The notes under the pieces: model-generated
What the model was told of the DNA's origin: nothing
The model's database searches: none
Seen by the model: only the letters and a program-made list of their open reading frames with translations
Part shown: positions 35,859 to 48,321 of the stretch, piece by piece
How the letters are laid out: every line of letters begins with the position of its first letter
Numbering within the stretch: the first letter of the stretch is position 1
Origin: Prunella strophiata
Taxonomy: Eukaryota > Chordata > Aves > Passeriformes > Prunellidae
Length of the DNA: 64,000 bases
NCBI GenBank assembly: GCA_036583965.1
Contig: JAZBQD010000021.1
Coordinates: forward strand, 16,482,266-16,546,265
Reading direction: 5' to 3'
Translations under genes and position numbers: made by a program

Positions 35859-38800
35859 CACGGGGGGAGCGCGGAGCCCGCGCAGCGTCGGGGACCCGTC
35901 CCGGGGCGCTCGGCGCCTGCCCCGCCGCCTCCCGCCAGCCCCCGGAGGAGTTCTCCCGAGTTCTGTTTACAGAGGGGGAGTCTGTGTTTTCTGTGTCACT
36001 AGCGGGGCCGGGGGGAACCCTGGCTCGCCTCCCAGGCGCTCACGGGGTGTGGGCAGGGAGGCCGGGCGCGGGTTCCCCCTCAGTGTCCCCAGCACTGTGA
36101 CTTCCACCAAAGCAGCGGCTGCCGGCCGGGCCCCGGTGACAGGGGCCGGGAATGTGCGGGATTTGCCGGTCAGGACCGGGATCCGCAGGTGAGTGCACAT
36201 CCTCCCGGGCCCGGAGGTCAGGCTGAGCTGCTGTCACCTCCGCAGGTTACACGGAAGGCACTGCCACAGGGCATCCCTCCGCCCTGTTTGCCTAGTCCTG
36301 CTCAAGCAAAGCCCGGATCCGCCCTCAGCGCCTCGCTGACCCACTCGTGTTAATTGTCCCGCGAGGTCAAGGGCCTGATAGTGCAGGCCAAGGGGTAGAT
36401 TAGTTCTGAACCCAAAAAGACAAAAGTACGGATGCCCCAAGGCATAGCTGTGAAAGTACTCGATTTAAAGCAAAGATTTATTTTTTTTTTACTTTTGAAC
36501 CCTGTTTTGGGTATTTAATCATAGTTAGAAAAAAAATTGCATCACATCCTATTTGAAACGCAACTTACTGAAAGATTTATAAAAGAAAGTGTTTTGGTTT
36601 AGAATTTGTGTGGTACATTGATAGAAAAGTTTGTCAGGATCTGGTGTTTGTTTCAGTAGGATTGGTCCCACAGAGCTGCTTGTGTTCAGGTCAGCAGGAA
36701 AGTCGTGGAATTGCACCAAAAGAACGAGGGACGACAAGAGTTGAATCCATAATTGCAGTCTGCATCATGAGCAACACCTTCATTTGTATTCCTTCTGACA
36801 GTTTAATTAAACAGTATCAGTGCAGGAGCTTTCTGAATTTCCTGCTCCAAATTCGTCATAATAATTTCAGTAAGTGATGGATTTTACAAAACTGGTGAGG
36901 TTTAATCAAAGAAATCAAAGTTCTACCTTGCCATATAGAAGTATATCAATCAAAATTACACAGCATGCTGACTTCTGCCTTCAAAGGTATGCTTTAAATT
37001 ATATTAGCACTAAACAAAGCATTTTCCTTTCAAACCATGCTTTTTCAGGAGTTCAGCTGAATACAGGTTGTGCTGGTGCCAAATCTGGGTGCTAATTTTC
37101 CAGGATTGAGGCATGTATGTGTTTGCTGGAGAGGGGCCTCTGCAAATACAACTAAGGAGAGTGGCAAAGCCATGTCAGTGTGATTTTGTGGTTGGAAAGG
37201 GCTGCAAGATCAGGCCTTTAGGTTTTGAATTTTCTGTAGGTTGTTTTGGGATGAAATGCCATTTTTTCAACTGCATTTTTGTGTTTCTTGAAAGGGTTAA
37301 GTGTCCCAAGCAGCTTGAGTAATGTCTGGAGTAATGAGTTCTCACAGAACCTTTTGACTCTGGTGAGAATTGAGAGCAGTTTTGTCTCCTGAGGGTCTGA
37401 TTCAATCAGAATAATTAAACTTATAAATTCTGGGGGAAAAAAGAGGTCTGGAAACTCAATGGGAAAAGAATATTTAATTTCTGTAGCTTACTGGTTCTGA
37501 TTTAATGGAAGTAATAGCAAGGCTGCTTTCTGTAGTATTGGTAGCTTGGTTTTAATTTCCCAGTCAGTGTTCTAATCTCTGTACTTTTAATGAAACTAAA
37601 CTTAACAGAAATACACTGTCAGCATCTACTATTTCACATTTTACTACATTAAGGTCCCCATCTTGTAATACAGTAAACCTGTAAGTTACTAGAACACACT
37701 TATAAAGCTAGAATTGCACAACTAGGGTCTTAAAATGTTCATGACTAAAACATATTAAGTGGTGTGTTTGATAAAGCAAGCCCAAGTGTCTTTTAGTTGA
37801 ACTTTACTTTTTATAAGAGCCTTAATACTGGAGAGAAGGAAAAGGACTTGTCTCCATTTGCAAGCACTTTGAAATCTGGTAGAAATATAGCAAACCATCA
37901 TTTATTTATGGGTTGTAGCTTTCCAAAGCTTGGCCTTTTTAACTGACAGCATGAACCATCAGCAGTTATGTGGACTATTGAAAATGCTTGGAGAAAAAAC
38001 GCTAGTTTCTATGCATTTTAGATCAACTGATGCTTCAACTTTGCTTATTAACTTTTAACAGGATTTTCCCTTTATTGTTTCACTGGCTTTAAAAAACATT
38101 TTTAACACTGAGCAATTCTAGAACTCCAAAATTATTTTCCAGTGATTGGCAGATTTCATTGTTGTTTCATTTATGCAGCATATGCAGGTCTCTAAAAATT
38201 CTCTAAGAAAGTTTTTAAATCTCCCTCTAGCACCTGTGGCTTAAACACTTTCAATTTGGATTACCTAAGTGGATGTGCCTGCATCAAGTGCACAAAGAGG
38301 TTGTTGTATTTCACTTTATTTTTGATCATGATTTAGGTGAACTTACTGATGTTTGGAATTTTGCAGGCAGCATTGGGCTGTAGTTTTATAATACTGTTCA
38401 GATATTATTGTTCTTTTATTTATGGCCAAACAAAAATCTGAATATTCAACCTTTTGAAGTACCAGGAGAGTGTTTTGCAAAACAGTCTCTTGGGCTTTCA
38501 AGCAGTTAATCCTGACCTTAACCTATATTTTGTGAGTAACCTTATGGGCTTGACCAGAGATTATTGATGAGACACGTGCAAGTCCAGTAAAAGACCTGGG
38601 CTTGGGGAAGGTTTAGAGACAGCTGCATTGTAATGCCTGGAAAGGGAAGGCTGCACCCAGCCAGCTTTGACAGAGAATGCTGTTGATGGAGTCTGTGGAA
38701 GGAGATTGAGGTGTTTTCATAGAAATTATCAGTAGTGTATGCCAAAACTGCACTACTTTGATTATACATTTGCACTTCTGTCACATGAATTTATTTCTGA

Positions 38801-41800
38801 GAAAGGTTTATTCACATTTCCAAATATGTGTTCAGTTCAGTGGCTGGGAGTGTTTTTCCACTGGCAGTATTCATGTAGTTTTCAATCCATTAGATTTCAA
38901 TCTGAGCCCATCTATTCCATCTAATACTTGCTAGAAGCACTGTGATAAATGGAGATGAAATAGAAATGTCAAATGATATTTATATAATACATCAACAATG
39001 ACTTTGAGGAAAAAAACCTGTGTTGAAGGGGGTAATTTTCAAGTTGGCAGGACACCAATTATTTTATTGGGAACTTGAGCAAAACATCATTTCAAAACTG
39101 TATTTCTAAAGAATATTGTTCAAGAAAAAACTTTCACAAGCAAAGTTAAATATTTGAAAATTTTCAAGCCAATCTGTTTCTGGAAAAAAAAAAAAAGTTT
39201 TATATGCATGAATGGGGTCCATGCCACCTCCCTTTGCAAGTGATACCAGAATGGTTTAGGCAAGGCAATAATCCTTTGGTCATGTACTTCCCTTGTAAGT
39301 GAATTATTCATTGCTTGTGTCTCTGCAGGTGTAAAAATGTGTCTGTCATTTATGGTGCAAAGTTGTAGCTTTATGAAATGTGCCATGTTGTTTTATGGGC
39401 CCTATAATGCTCATTTATCCAGTGAGTTGTACTGTGTCTGATAGACATGGATGTTTGCTGCTTCACATCTGGAACTGGGAGGGCTTTTGCATGTGATTCT
39501 ATGCCTTCTGTGGCAATATTTTGGAGATTTACCCAATTATTAGAAATCCTAAAACAAATGAGAACTAATAAGTGACCATAAATGGAATTTCAGCTAGCTA
39601 AACATATTATTTATTAGCATAAAATCAGTAACTGAAGGTGTTGTACTTACTTTCACTAAATGTACATAATTTCAGATAAATTAATTTTTTTCTCCTTTTA
39701 CCATTTGCAAGTAACTTTTTGATATGAATGTGTGTGCCTCAGTATCTCAGTAAACAACAGAGTAAGTGCACACTCAGTTGTTCCAGCAGATGTGAGGGGC
39801 AAATATATCACTTGAATGAACAAATGTCTGCTCATGCATGAGCATCATCCCTTTACAGATATGTGAAATGTTTTTCCATAATGCCAACAGGCAAGCAGCT
39901 GCTAATTTTATTGTAAACTCCAGAATACTCAGAATCAGATTTTTTGAACATATAATATATTCAAAGTTTTATGTGCCTTTCAGCATTTCCTAGAACTAAA
40001 GCTTATGTGTTCCTTAGCTCTCCCACTATGAATCCAATAATGAACTTGTCATTAAAATGAAATTTTTACAAAATACAATAATCCTAATTCCTGACACATT
40101 TTTAGCTGTGGCAGAAATCGTGCATCTATAGCAGGCAGAATGATTAGATAATATTTTCCCATATTACAGTGAAAGATTTGTCAATCAGAAAGATGTCTTC
40201 CTGGTACACCTCTACATTTATGTAGTTAAGTAAAAAAGAAATCAATTGTGACTACAGTTAATATAACAGAATATGTTTGTTGTATATACTCACCTCTTGC
40301 ACAAATATTCTAAATATATATTCTATCTGAAGCCAGAAGTTCTAGTTTTCTATGAAATCTCTTCGTGGAGAACTGGCCTTTTCAACTTCTACTGTTACTT
40401 ATCTGATGCTGCATAATGCATATTTTTAATTTTTTGATGGGTTTAATCTGTCTACGGGATTTATATCATGAAACAAAAGTAGCTCAGTGCAAGGAATGCC
40501 TGAAGTAAATTACTTTTACCTTCCAGTTGTTCTGCATGGCTTTTTGGCAAATCCCCAGAAATTCTGTTTCCTGTACATACTCCACGTGCACATGCTTGGA
40601 GTAAATGGAAAGATTACTTAAAGGAATGGAAATATTTTTGAGCACTGAAATGAAGGATTTTTTTTAAATCGTTCAAGGCAAGAAGTAAATATAGTCAATA
40701 TTGCTGTAAAACAAAGCCCACTGGCCTTACGTAGAGCTGATCAGTATTTTGTTTAAAATGGAAGACAGTGGTGTATTTCAAAATTAAACATGTTCAGGGA
40801 AACATACCTGTTCCAGTGAAGCTTTTCTCAGGTTCAGCTATAGGAGAGAATTACCCTAAAATAAAGAAGTGATAAAAGTATTTCCTTACATCTATGTATG
40901 GGCTTGAATATAGGTCTTCCATGAGCCAAGGGGATACTGAGCTATAAAACCATTGGTTATTGCTTGGAGGTTTTCTTTATCCAACTTACAAATTCTTATG
41001 TTTTAAAATACCCTCACAGAAAGGATTTTTGACCCTGGGTTTCCCCATCTCGTGTGAATATCCTCTTCATTAATCACTCTGGCTTTTGCTTTAGGCCTCT
41101 GTTGTTGAGGAAAGATTTGATTTTATTTTTATGCTGCATAGGAAGATTATTTTACATTAGATTTTTGGAGGGGAAGTATTTTCATTTTTTAGATATTAAA
41201 CAATAGCATGAAGTATAAAAAGTTGCTTGAAATTACATATGCACTAGTGATTCCAAAGAATATAGCTAAGAATAATGTCAAGTGTGAGATGTGCTTTTTA
41301 AAAAACATATGTGCTTTGATCTAGAAAGGCAGGGAGAAAGTCCTAGTCTCCAGTGCAAGCTATTAATGCCAGGGATTTCTTTCTATGCAATTCTATGGTG
41401 CACCTGTTTTTATAGGGATTAACTTGATTGGTGTAGTTCATATATCAGTGTGTTATGTATAGAATACTCTGTTTAAAGTGTCATTAAGGAAACTGTGTGT
41501 CTTAAATGGTGTGACAACTTTAGGCTCTTTTTTGTCCAACCTGACTTCACTAAATCATAAGAAACTCCTCTGAATAACAATAACAAGACAATATTTCATA
41601 ACGTTGCATAATCAAGTCTCACATGTTACACTTATCACCTTCTAGGACAAAATTTGTGTTACTGTTGTGAGTTTTAAAATTTTTTGTATTTCTGTATCTT
41701 AAAAAGCCAAATTGTGCTACACTCTTATAGGCAAAGAGCTAATAAGTGTGTTTGTAAAGTTGATCAAAAGTAGTCAAACTAAAATTGGCTGGGATTACTT

Positions 41801-44800
41801 GTGTGTCAAGTTTCTGAACTGTGGTACAAAAAATGTTTGTGACCCTCCTGTGCCCCCTCCCCTGGGTGCAAAACCTGCCAACATCTAGACACGAATCCAG
41901 GTTGCACTGCAGGAAAATTGCTGTGACAGAATTGCTGCTCTTGGAGAGGTTTGAACAACCCCAACTCCTCCCTTGTAGCATTACACTAACAGAGGTTCTG
42001 TCTGTTGAAGAGAGTGTTCTTCAACATGCAGGTTTTTATTACTGTTTCTTTGATTTACTGTGACTTCATTCTGAAAAAATATTTGTTACTTAACTCTGTA
42101 CTTGACTAGTAAATTACTTTTAGTTGTAGTGTCTTCTGCAATGTTTCTATTTCACCAAATAACGTTTGTTTCTAATGTTTGTAAAAGTTAATGTAATATC
42201 ACCAAAAGTCAAAATCAACATTTTCTAATAATGCCTTGTAATTTACCTAGCCTTTCAGTATTTCAGAAAATTTTCCACCAAAACTGCATCTAGTCACTGC
42301 TTGTCACAATTATGAAAAAGAGATATTTATAAACCTGTAGCTTCTAGCTGCCATTAAAGATTAATGAGACAAATCATGAGCATGTGGTGACTATAAACTC
42401 TTTTTTTTTTTTTTATTTAACCAACAAACCATGATGTCTTTTTTGTTGAGAATCTGAAGCAACGATGTTCCAAAACCTCTACAGTGCATGGTGGGATGCA
42501 TCTGCAAATCTGAGACAAACACCTGATGTTTGGGACACGTTTCCCTCCAGCCTGTCCTGAGGGTGTCTCCACTGGAGAGTTCTTGTGGAAGCTGCAGCAG
42601 GAGTTCTGGTGTGGATGGGATGGAGTGGATGTAAATGTATAAGGCTGTTTTTATTGTCTTGTTTCAATAGCACCATTTCAGTCCCATTTCTGCATTCTGT
42701 GGTTGAGGAAGGGCTGCCTGAGCTGCAGAGCTGAGGCTGTCCCTGTATCAGCTAAATGATTCCAAATATTCTTTCTCTGTTCATTGCCTACTCTAAAATA
42801 TTTGTTTCTTGAATTGTTACAATGTGCTGCTATTCAGTCTTTTAGTGTATTCAGCATCTTCTCTTACAATGCCAAGAACAGTTTTCAGCTTTTCTTTAAC
42901 TAACACTTTTTAAGCCTTTTTTATGATACAGATAAAAGCCGTATAGCCAAAAGGAGAAAAAAATGTTGTGTGTTTGTTCTCATGTAATTAGTACAACTCA
43001 TTTTTCTATCCTCTTTCAGAAACATCTGCCTAGCTGTCTCATTAATAATATTTTTTTTTTGTGCATGCATTTATTTGGAAGGGTGCAGTAATTAATATTA
43101 GCCCTAGATTTATTTTTTTTTCTCAGAGAATTTTTCATGATTTAACATCCATCTAATCTTTTTGTTCAAGTAAAAAATGAGCCCTTAGCCCACATAAATT
43201 ACAGAATCCAGAACTATCTTCTTAACATACCACTACACAAATATTAGACGGCATTAGTTAGAATCACAGAGTGTAATTTGGATTTCTTTTGGTAAGGAAT
43301 ATGCTTTGAATTTAAAACTACTGTTATACTTGAATGGTCCTGAAGTAATGAGATTACAGCTCTGAATGAAGATTATAATGAAGTTTGATGTAGTTTTACA
43401 TTGTTCTTGGAATAATTTTGCTTTTAGTTCACTATTCCATGAGACAGTATATGACTATGGTAATTCATCTGATGATTAATCAGAATTACATGCTATAGAT
43501 AGTCTTATTAATAACAGGAATTAAAATCAGTGAAGTATTCGGACAGTTGTACTACTACTACTGATAATAATAATAATCATTGTGGATGAGGCTGGAAAAA
43601 GGAAAAGGAGCTGTACAAGGGTGACATTACACCACTTTTATCACTGGCTTTGCCTTACCAGTTGTGGCATAAGTGAGGACTTCTCAGAACAGCCAGGAGT
43701 TGCCAAGAACACTTAATTCTGTCATTTTCTCTTGATCCAGACCCACTCAGTAAAGAAGGGAGGCAGGTGATGGCAGAAAGCAGAAGTTCTCTTGTGTCCT
43801 GAGAAGTGCAGACTCATCCTCCTGCCCTGTGGATTGACTTTCATGGGCACAGAAAGGCACAAGGGCTGTACCTGCATTTAAATGCTTCTCTACACAAAAT
43901 ACATCCAACAGCATAAATAATTAAACACTATAAACAAATGACAAATAAAACAGCCTAATAGCAAAGGATGTAAGATACTTGTAGTGCATTAAAATAGATC
44001 AGGTCTGAAGTGACTGAGTTGTGTTTTGTCAGGAAGAGAGAGACATCAATATTGTGGGCAAACTCGAAGCAATCCAGATACCACAGAGTCAATTCTCCTG
44101 CCAAGGACTGTTCTTAGACTGTCTCAAACAGTGTGGGGAGAGTGGAGAAAATTACATCAAGGACACTCCTAAGCTGCTCTCAGAATTTGTCTGTGCCATC
44201 TGCAGCATATCTTGATGGTAATTTGCAAGAGTGTTTTAATGTTGCTTTACAAGCACGAGGTCCTTTTCCCTGGAAAGAGAATCCCCAGGGATGCTGTTTT
44301 CCATCAGTTCAGTTACATGAAGATGGGTACAATTAAACCAGGTTTAAGTTAATTTCTTTGTTACATGAGGTGCTGTGAGAAATGTGTTTGTGTGTTTTAA
44401 ACCTTTTCAATGGTGTCTTCATCTTTTTTGCTGCTCTTGCAGTTGCCCTGGGCAAGTTCGTGGCCCCGGAGCTGCGCTGAGCCCGCAGCCCTGGGAGCTC
44501 CCTGCCCCGGCTCCAGGGTTCCAAGTGCCACCGTGTGGTGAATTTGTGCGATAATTCCTATTTTTAATTGCAGTCATTTCAGTCAGAGCACCGTTTGCGA
44601 CCTGAAGCATTTTTTCCACAGGTGATCCGTGTTTATTAAATAATTCTGCGATATTCTTAGGTTTTCCTTCTCTTCTCCAGAATATGTAGTGCAGGTGGTG
44701 CAGTTCCCTTTGGCTCTTTGCTGGGTGAGCTCCCCACACCACAGCAGAAAAGCCTCGTGTGCCCAGAGGTTGATTGATTGCTGCACCTCAGTTTATTCAC

Positions 44801-47800
44801 TCGGCTGGGCTGAAGATGGATGTCGTGTCCTTCCTGTGTCAGTTTGGCAGATTAAAACTCAGTGATGGGAACCATTTCTGGGGGGAGATTTTACATTCCC
44901 AACCTATCAGTGTGAAGGAAAAGGAAAGAGGATCCTTAGCCACAGCCCACCACTTGTCTGCAGGCACCAGTTCAGGCAAGCACTGGATACTGAGATTTGC
45001 TGCTCTTCAAATCAGAGCTCCTTAACAGATTGTCTGACTGCTAACTTAATGAGAGTGAAAATGACATTGCCCTTCTTTCACACTCATCAAAACATTGCCA
45101 AGTGTTTTGATGTTATTTTAGTTCTTTTAGTTTTAAACTTGATTCTTTCTCTCTCTCTAGTAAGAAGTAACAATTACATGATTTCTATTTATATACATTA
45201 CAAGCCTGAGTCACAGAGAGATGGAGCACCCCATTGGCTGAAAACCAGACAAAATGTAAGGTATTCAAGCTTTTGGGGCCTGACATTGATAAAAATCTTG
45301 GAAAATGAAATATGGACTGAAAAACTTAGTTCTAAGTTTAACTTCTATTAGTCACATAGATAATTGGGGAGATAAAGGGGTTGGTATTTGTGGAACAGTG
45401 AGGAAGTGTTCGCACAAAGAAAGGTGATGATATAATTAACCCCTAGGAGATACAGAGATGTAATTACTGGTTGTGGGATTATAACTTGCTGTAAAGCAAA
45501 TCTCTCTATATTGAATCTATAATGTATATAAATTACCCTGTAATTGTAATTGTTAGGTTCTTAAACTCATGGTCAAGACTTAAGAGGTCACAGATAAAGT
45601 GATTATTTTTGTAAGAAATCACCCTTTTTATTAATTTTCTGTAGGAGCTCACACTGGTGAATAAGTTTGATGTTTTTCCCAACAATTTATACAAAAGCAT
45701 TTAAAATTGTGTCATAGACCAAAGGTAGTGCACATTCACTCCATCTTTTCATGTTGATAAACACATTCATTGTGGATTCATGTCAGCAAGTGCTGCATTC
45801 ATGCTCTTGCAGTCTGCCTGAGGCTCCCTGCTGCTGAACTTAGTGAAGTCATGAGATGCTTGGAGCTCTGCTTGGGTGCAAACATCAAACAAGGAAGAAT
45901 ACATTGTTTTGGTATCATAATTCAGGTAGTTGAGTGAACAGTAAAAAGGTATAAATATATTTGGTCCAATAGACACAATTTATCCTAAACTGCAGAATAC
46001 CACAGCTCTTGGCATAAACCACATGAAAAAAAAAAAGGGGGGAACAATAGTACTTAGGTGCTATTGTTCCCATTTTAAGAGGAATAAGTCACTTTAAAGT
46101 TGTATAAAATTTTAAAATAATTAGGGAGAGAAATGTTATTGATCCTCCTCTTTAAATAACAGAACATCACTTTTCCACCTGTACACCATGAAAGAGAGGT
46201 TGAATTCTGTTTCAGGTACTTTTCCCAGACAGTTTCATTTATCCACACTGATGTATGTAAACTGCTAATACAGTTTAAATGGGCAAATTTGAGAAGAGAC
46301 CAGGTTTGCCAGCTTTTATTGTTCCCCAGGTTCTCTAGGTCATTACAGAAATTACTATTTTATTGATCAAAATAAAAGAATACAAACATTTTAAGGGAAT
46401 ACAGTATAAAAATGTGTTACAGTGCTCTGGACTAACCTCTGCAGGGAGATCAACAAGGGTCACCTGTTACACAGCAAAGAATGAAGGGCCTGTTACTCTC
46501 TAGCCAAGTAGGGAAAAAGATGGTGAAAGAAACAGTATCAAATAGAAACATTTTCCTGCATTCCTACCTCCATTTGCCTACACTTACTGTATTTGAAACA
46601 AACTTTCTCTTTCCCTTCTGAAGTGCACAGGGGGTAAAAGACAAACTGAGGCAGGGAGTTTGTAAGAGGCCAGGACCAAGCTCCCAGCTCTCTGAGCCCT
46701 GAATGTTGTCACAATAAATACTGCATGGAGCTGTGAATAACGGATAAGTACTGAGAGTTTTTAAAACATTTACACTAGGTTTACAAGAGCCTTCTGTTCA
46801 TCAGCCACAGCCAAGTTAGAACTCCTGTGGAAGTCAAACTCCCTCTTTCCTCTTACGCATTTTGCAGTTTAGCTCCTGTGGAGAAGATGAAACCATCTTA
46901 AATACACAGTGGATTCTCTCTTGGCAGAGCTTTGATGTGTGACTTGTGCAGCAAAGGTTTGCTCCTAGGATTTAAACCCAAAAGCCACCAAAGCAATTAC
47001 TATGACATCCCTTCAGATCATAAAAGAAACCCTCTTTTTATACATTAGAAAGGTTTCTATATTACCAGCAGTGTATTTATGCACTTTAGAAGGTCAGTGA
47101 TTCACATCCCTTTAGAAAGAAGGAACTTTCAAAGCAATATGAATTTTGCTTTAGTCATCTTACATGAATAAAGCATTCCCCTGCTTCCTCTTAGATCAAC
47201 CTAAATCGTTGGGGTTTGTTCCCATTTTGTGCTTAGCTGCCAATAACCATTTTAAATTTGTGGGGAAAAGTTTTAGACCAAAACTCTGTTGTATTATTGT
47301 GTTTTCCTAAAGTTCAGGTGTGTACAACTCCACCTTACCATCAGATGTCACATCAACTTTTGAGTTCACACTTGTGGATTCATTAAACATTAAGTTCACT
47401 GGTTTGCAAAGGGGAAGTTTTGGGTTCAGTCCTGTAATGTCATTAGAGCAGTTGGCTCCTTCATCTTAAATACAGACACACATGGATACATGATATGTCA
47501 AACTATTGCTGATCACACAATTTCCACAAGTACCTGCTCTGCTGAAATCACCACAATTGCCAGGCAAAAAATGTAAAATTAATTCCTTAATTACTTGTGA
47601 ATTAGGTTGTGTTTGCTAGACAAAAATACAGCCTAAATAACCCACTGTGGAACCTTGGTAAACAATCACTGCAGGAGCTTTGCACACTAAGAAAGAACAG
47701 GAAGGGGAAGGCAGGGCCCCCATCCCTCTGCCTCACAGGCAGGACTATTTGATTATACAGTAAAAAGAGAAAAAAAAAAAAAAAGAAGGAAAGCAAAGGA

Positions 47801-48300
47801 TTAATAAGTTCAGTAAAGAAATAAAAATCACACAGAGAGGTAGTTGATATGGCTTCTCCTTTTTTGGTATCATCTTTGTAACCCTAAGAAAGAATAACAT
47901 GAGTAAGGTTAGGAAGACACTGCTTTTCAGAGGTTTGGGAGCAACAGGAAAGTATTTCAGGGAAAACTATAGATCAGGTCATGAGAACAGTCATGTGCCT
48001 ATGACAAAATTAACATGTTAAGGCTTGTTGTTACTAAATTTGATGTCAAATGAATCTATGGAACTATATTTGTCAGCAAGTGAATATTGTTTCCCAAAAT
48101 ATTATAGATAACATCTGCAGTTACATGAATCACACAACAGAATAAAAAACCCTCACAGGTACAGAGATGTGAAACACATTTATCCTGTAATTATTTATAG
48201 TCTTGTACATGTGATCTTACGTGGTATTTTTCAAGTTGCCAAAACTGGATATTCAGTATTTCCTTAATTGATGACAAACTACACTGAGATATTTTATATG
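35859..48300. other. Intergenic region between the PPP1R3-family gene and GCSH
   Basis: The first part is 3' UTR of the PPP1R3-family gene and the tail of its CpG island, to about 36.4 kb. The rest is AT-rich and without recognisable exons on either strand. The 3' UTR of GCSH (minus) lies at the right end. Several TTTATT sites (AATAAA on the minus strand), for example at 46315-46320 and 48303-48308, could end GCSH transcripts. A small GC-rich island sits at about 44441-44520. No CR1 copy clear enough to call was found here. Confidence 0.6.
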
Positions 48301-48321
48301 AATTTATTTCATTATTCCAGT

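Noticed and set aside
34305..35861. A 518-codon minus-strand open frame antisense to the PPP1R3-family gene
   Set aside because: It is Arg/Gly/Ala-rich low-complexity sequence, typical of the antisense of GC-rich coding DNA. The plus strand has a recognisable domain protein.
37150..37230. Possible CR1 remnant (GGTTGGAAAGGGCTGCAAGATC)
   Set aside because: Only one short phrase matches, with no neighbouring CR1 sequence and no 3' terminal repeat.
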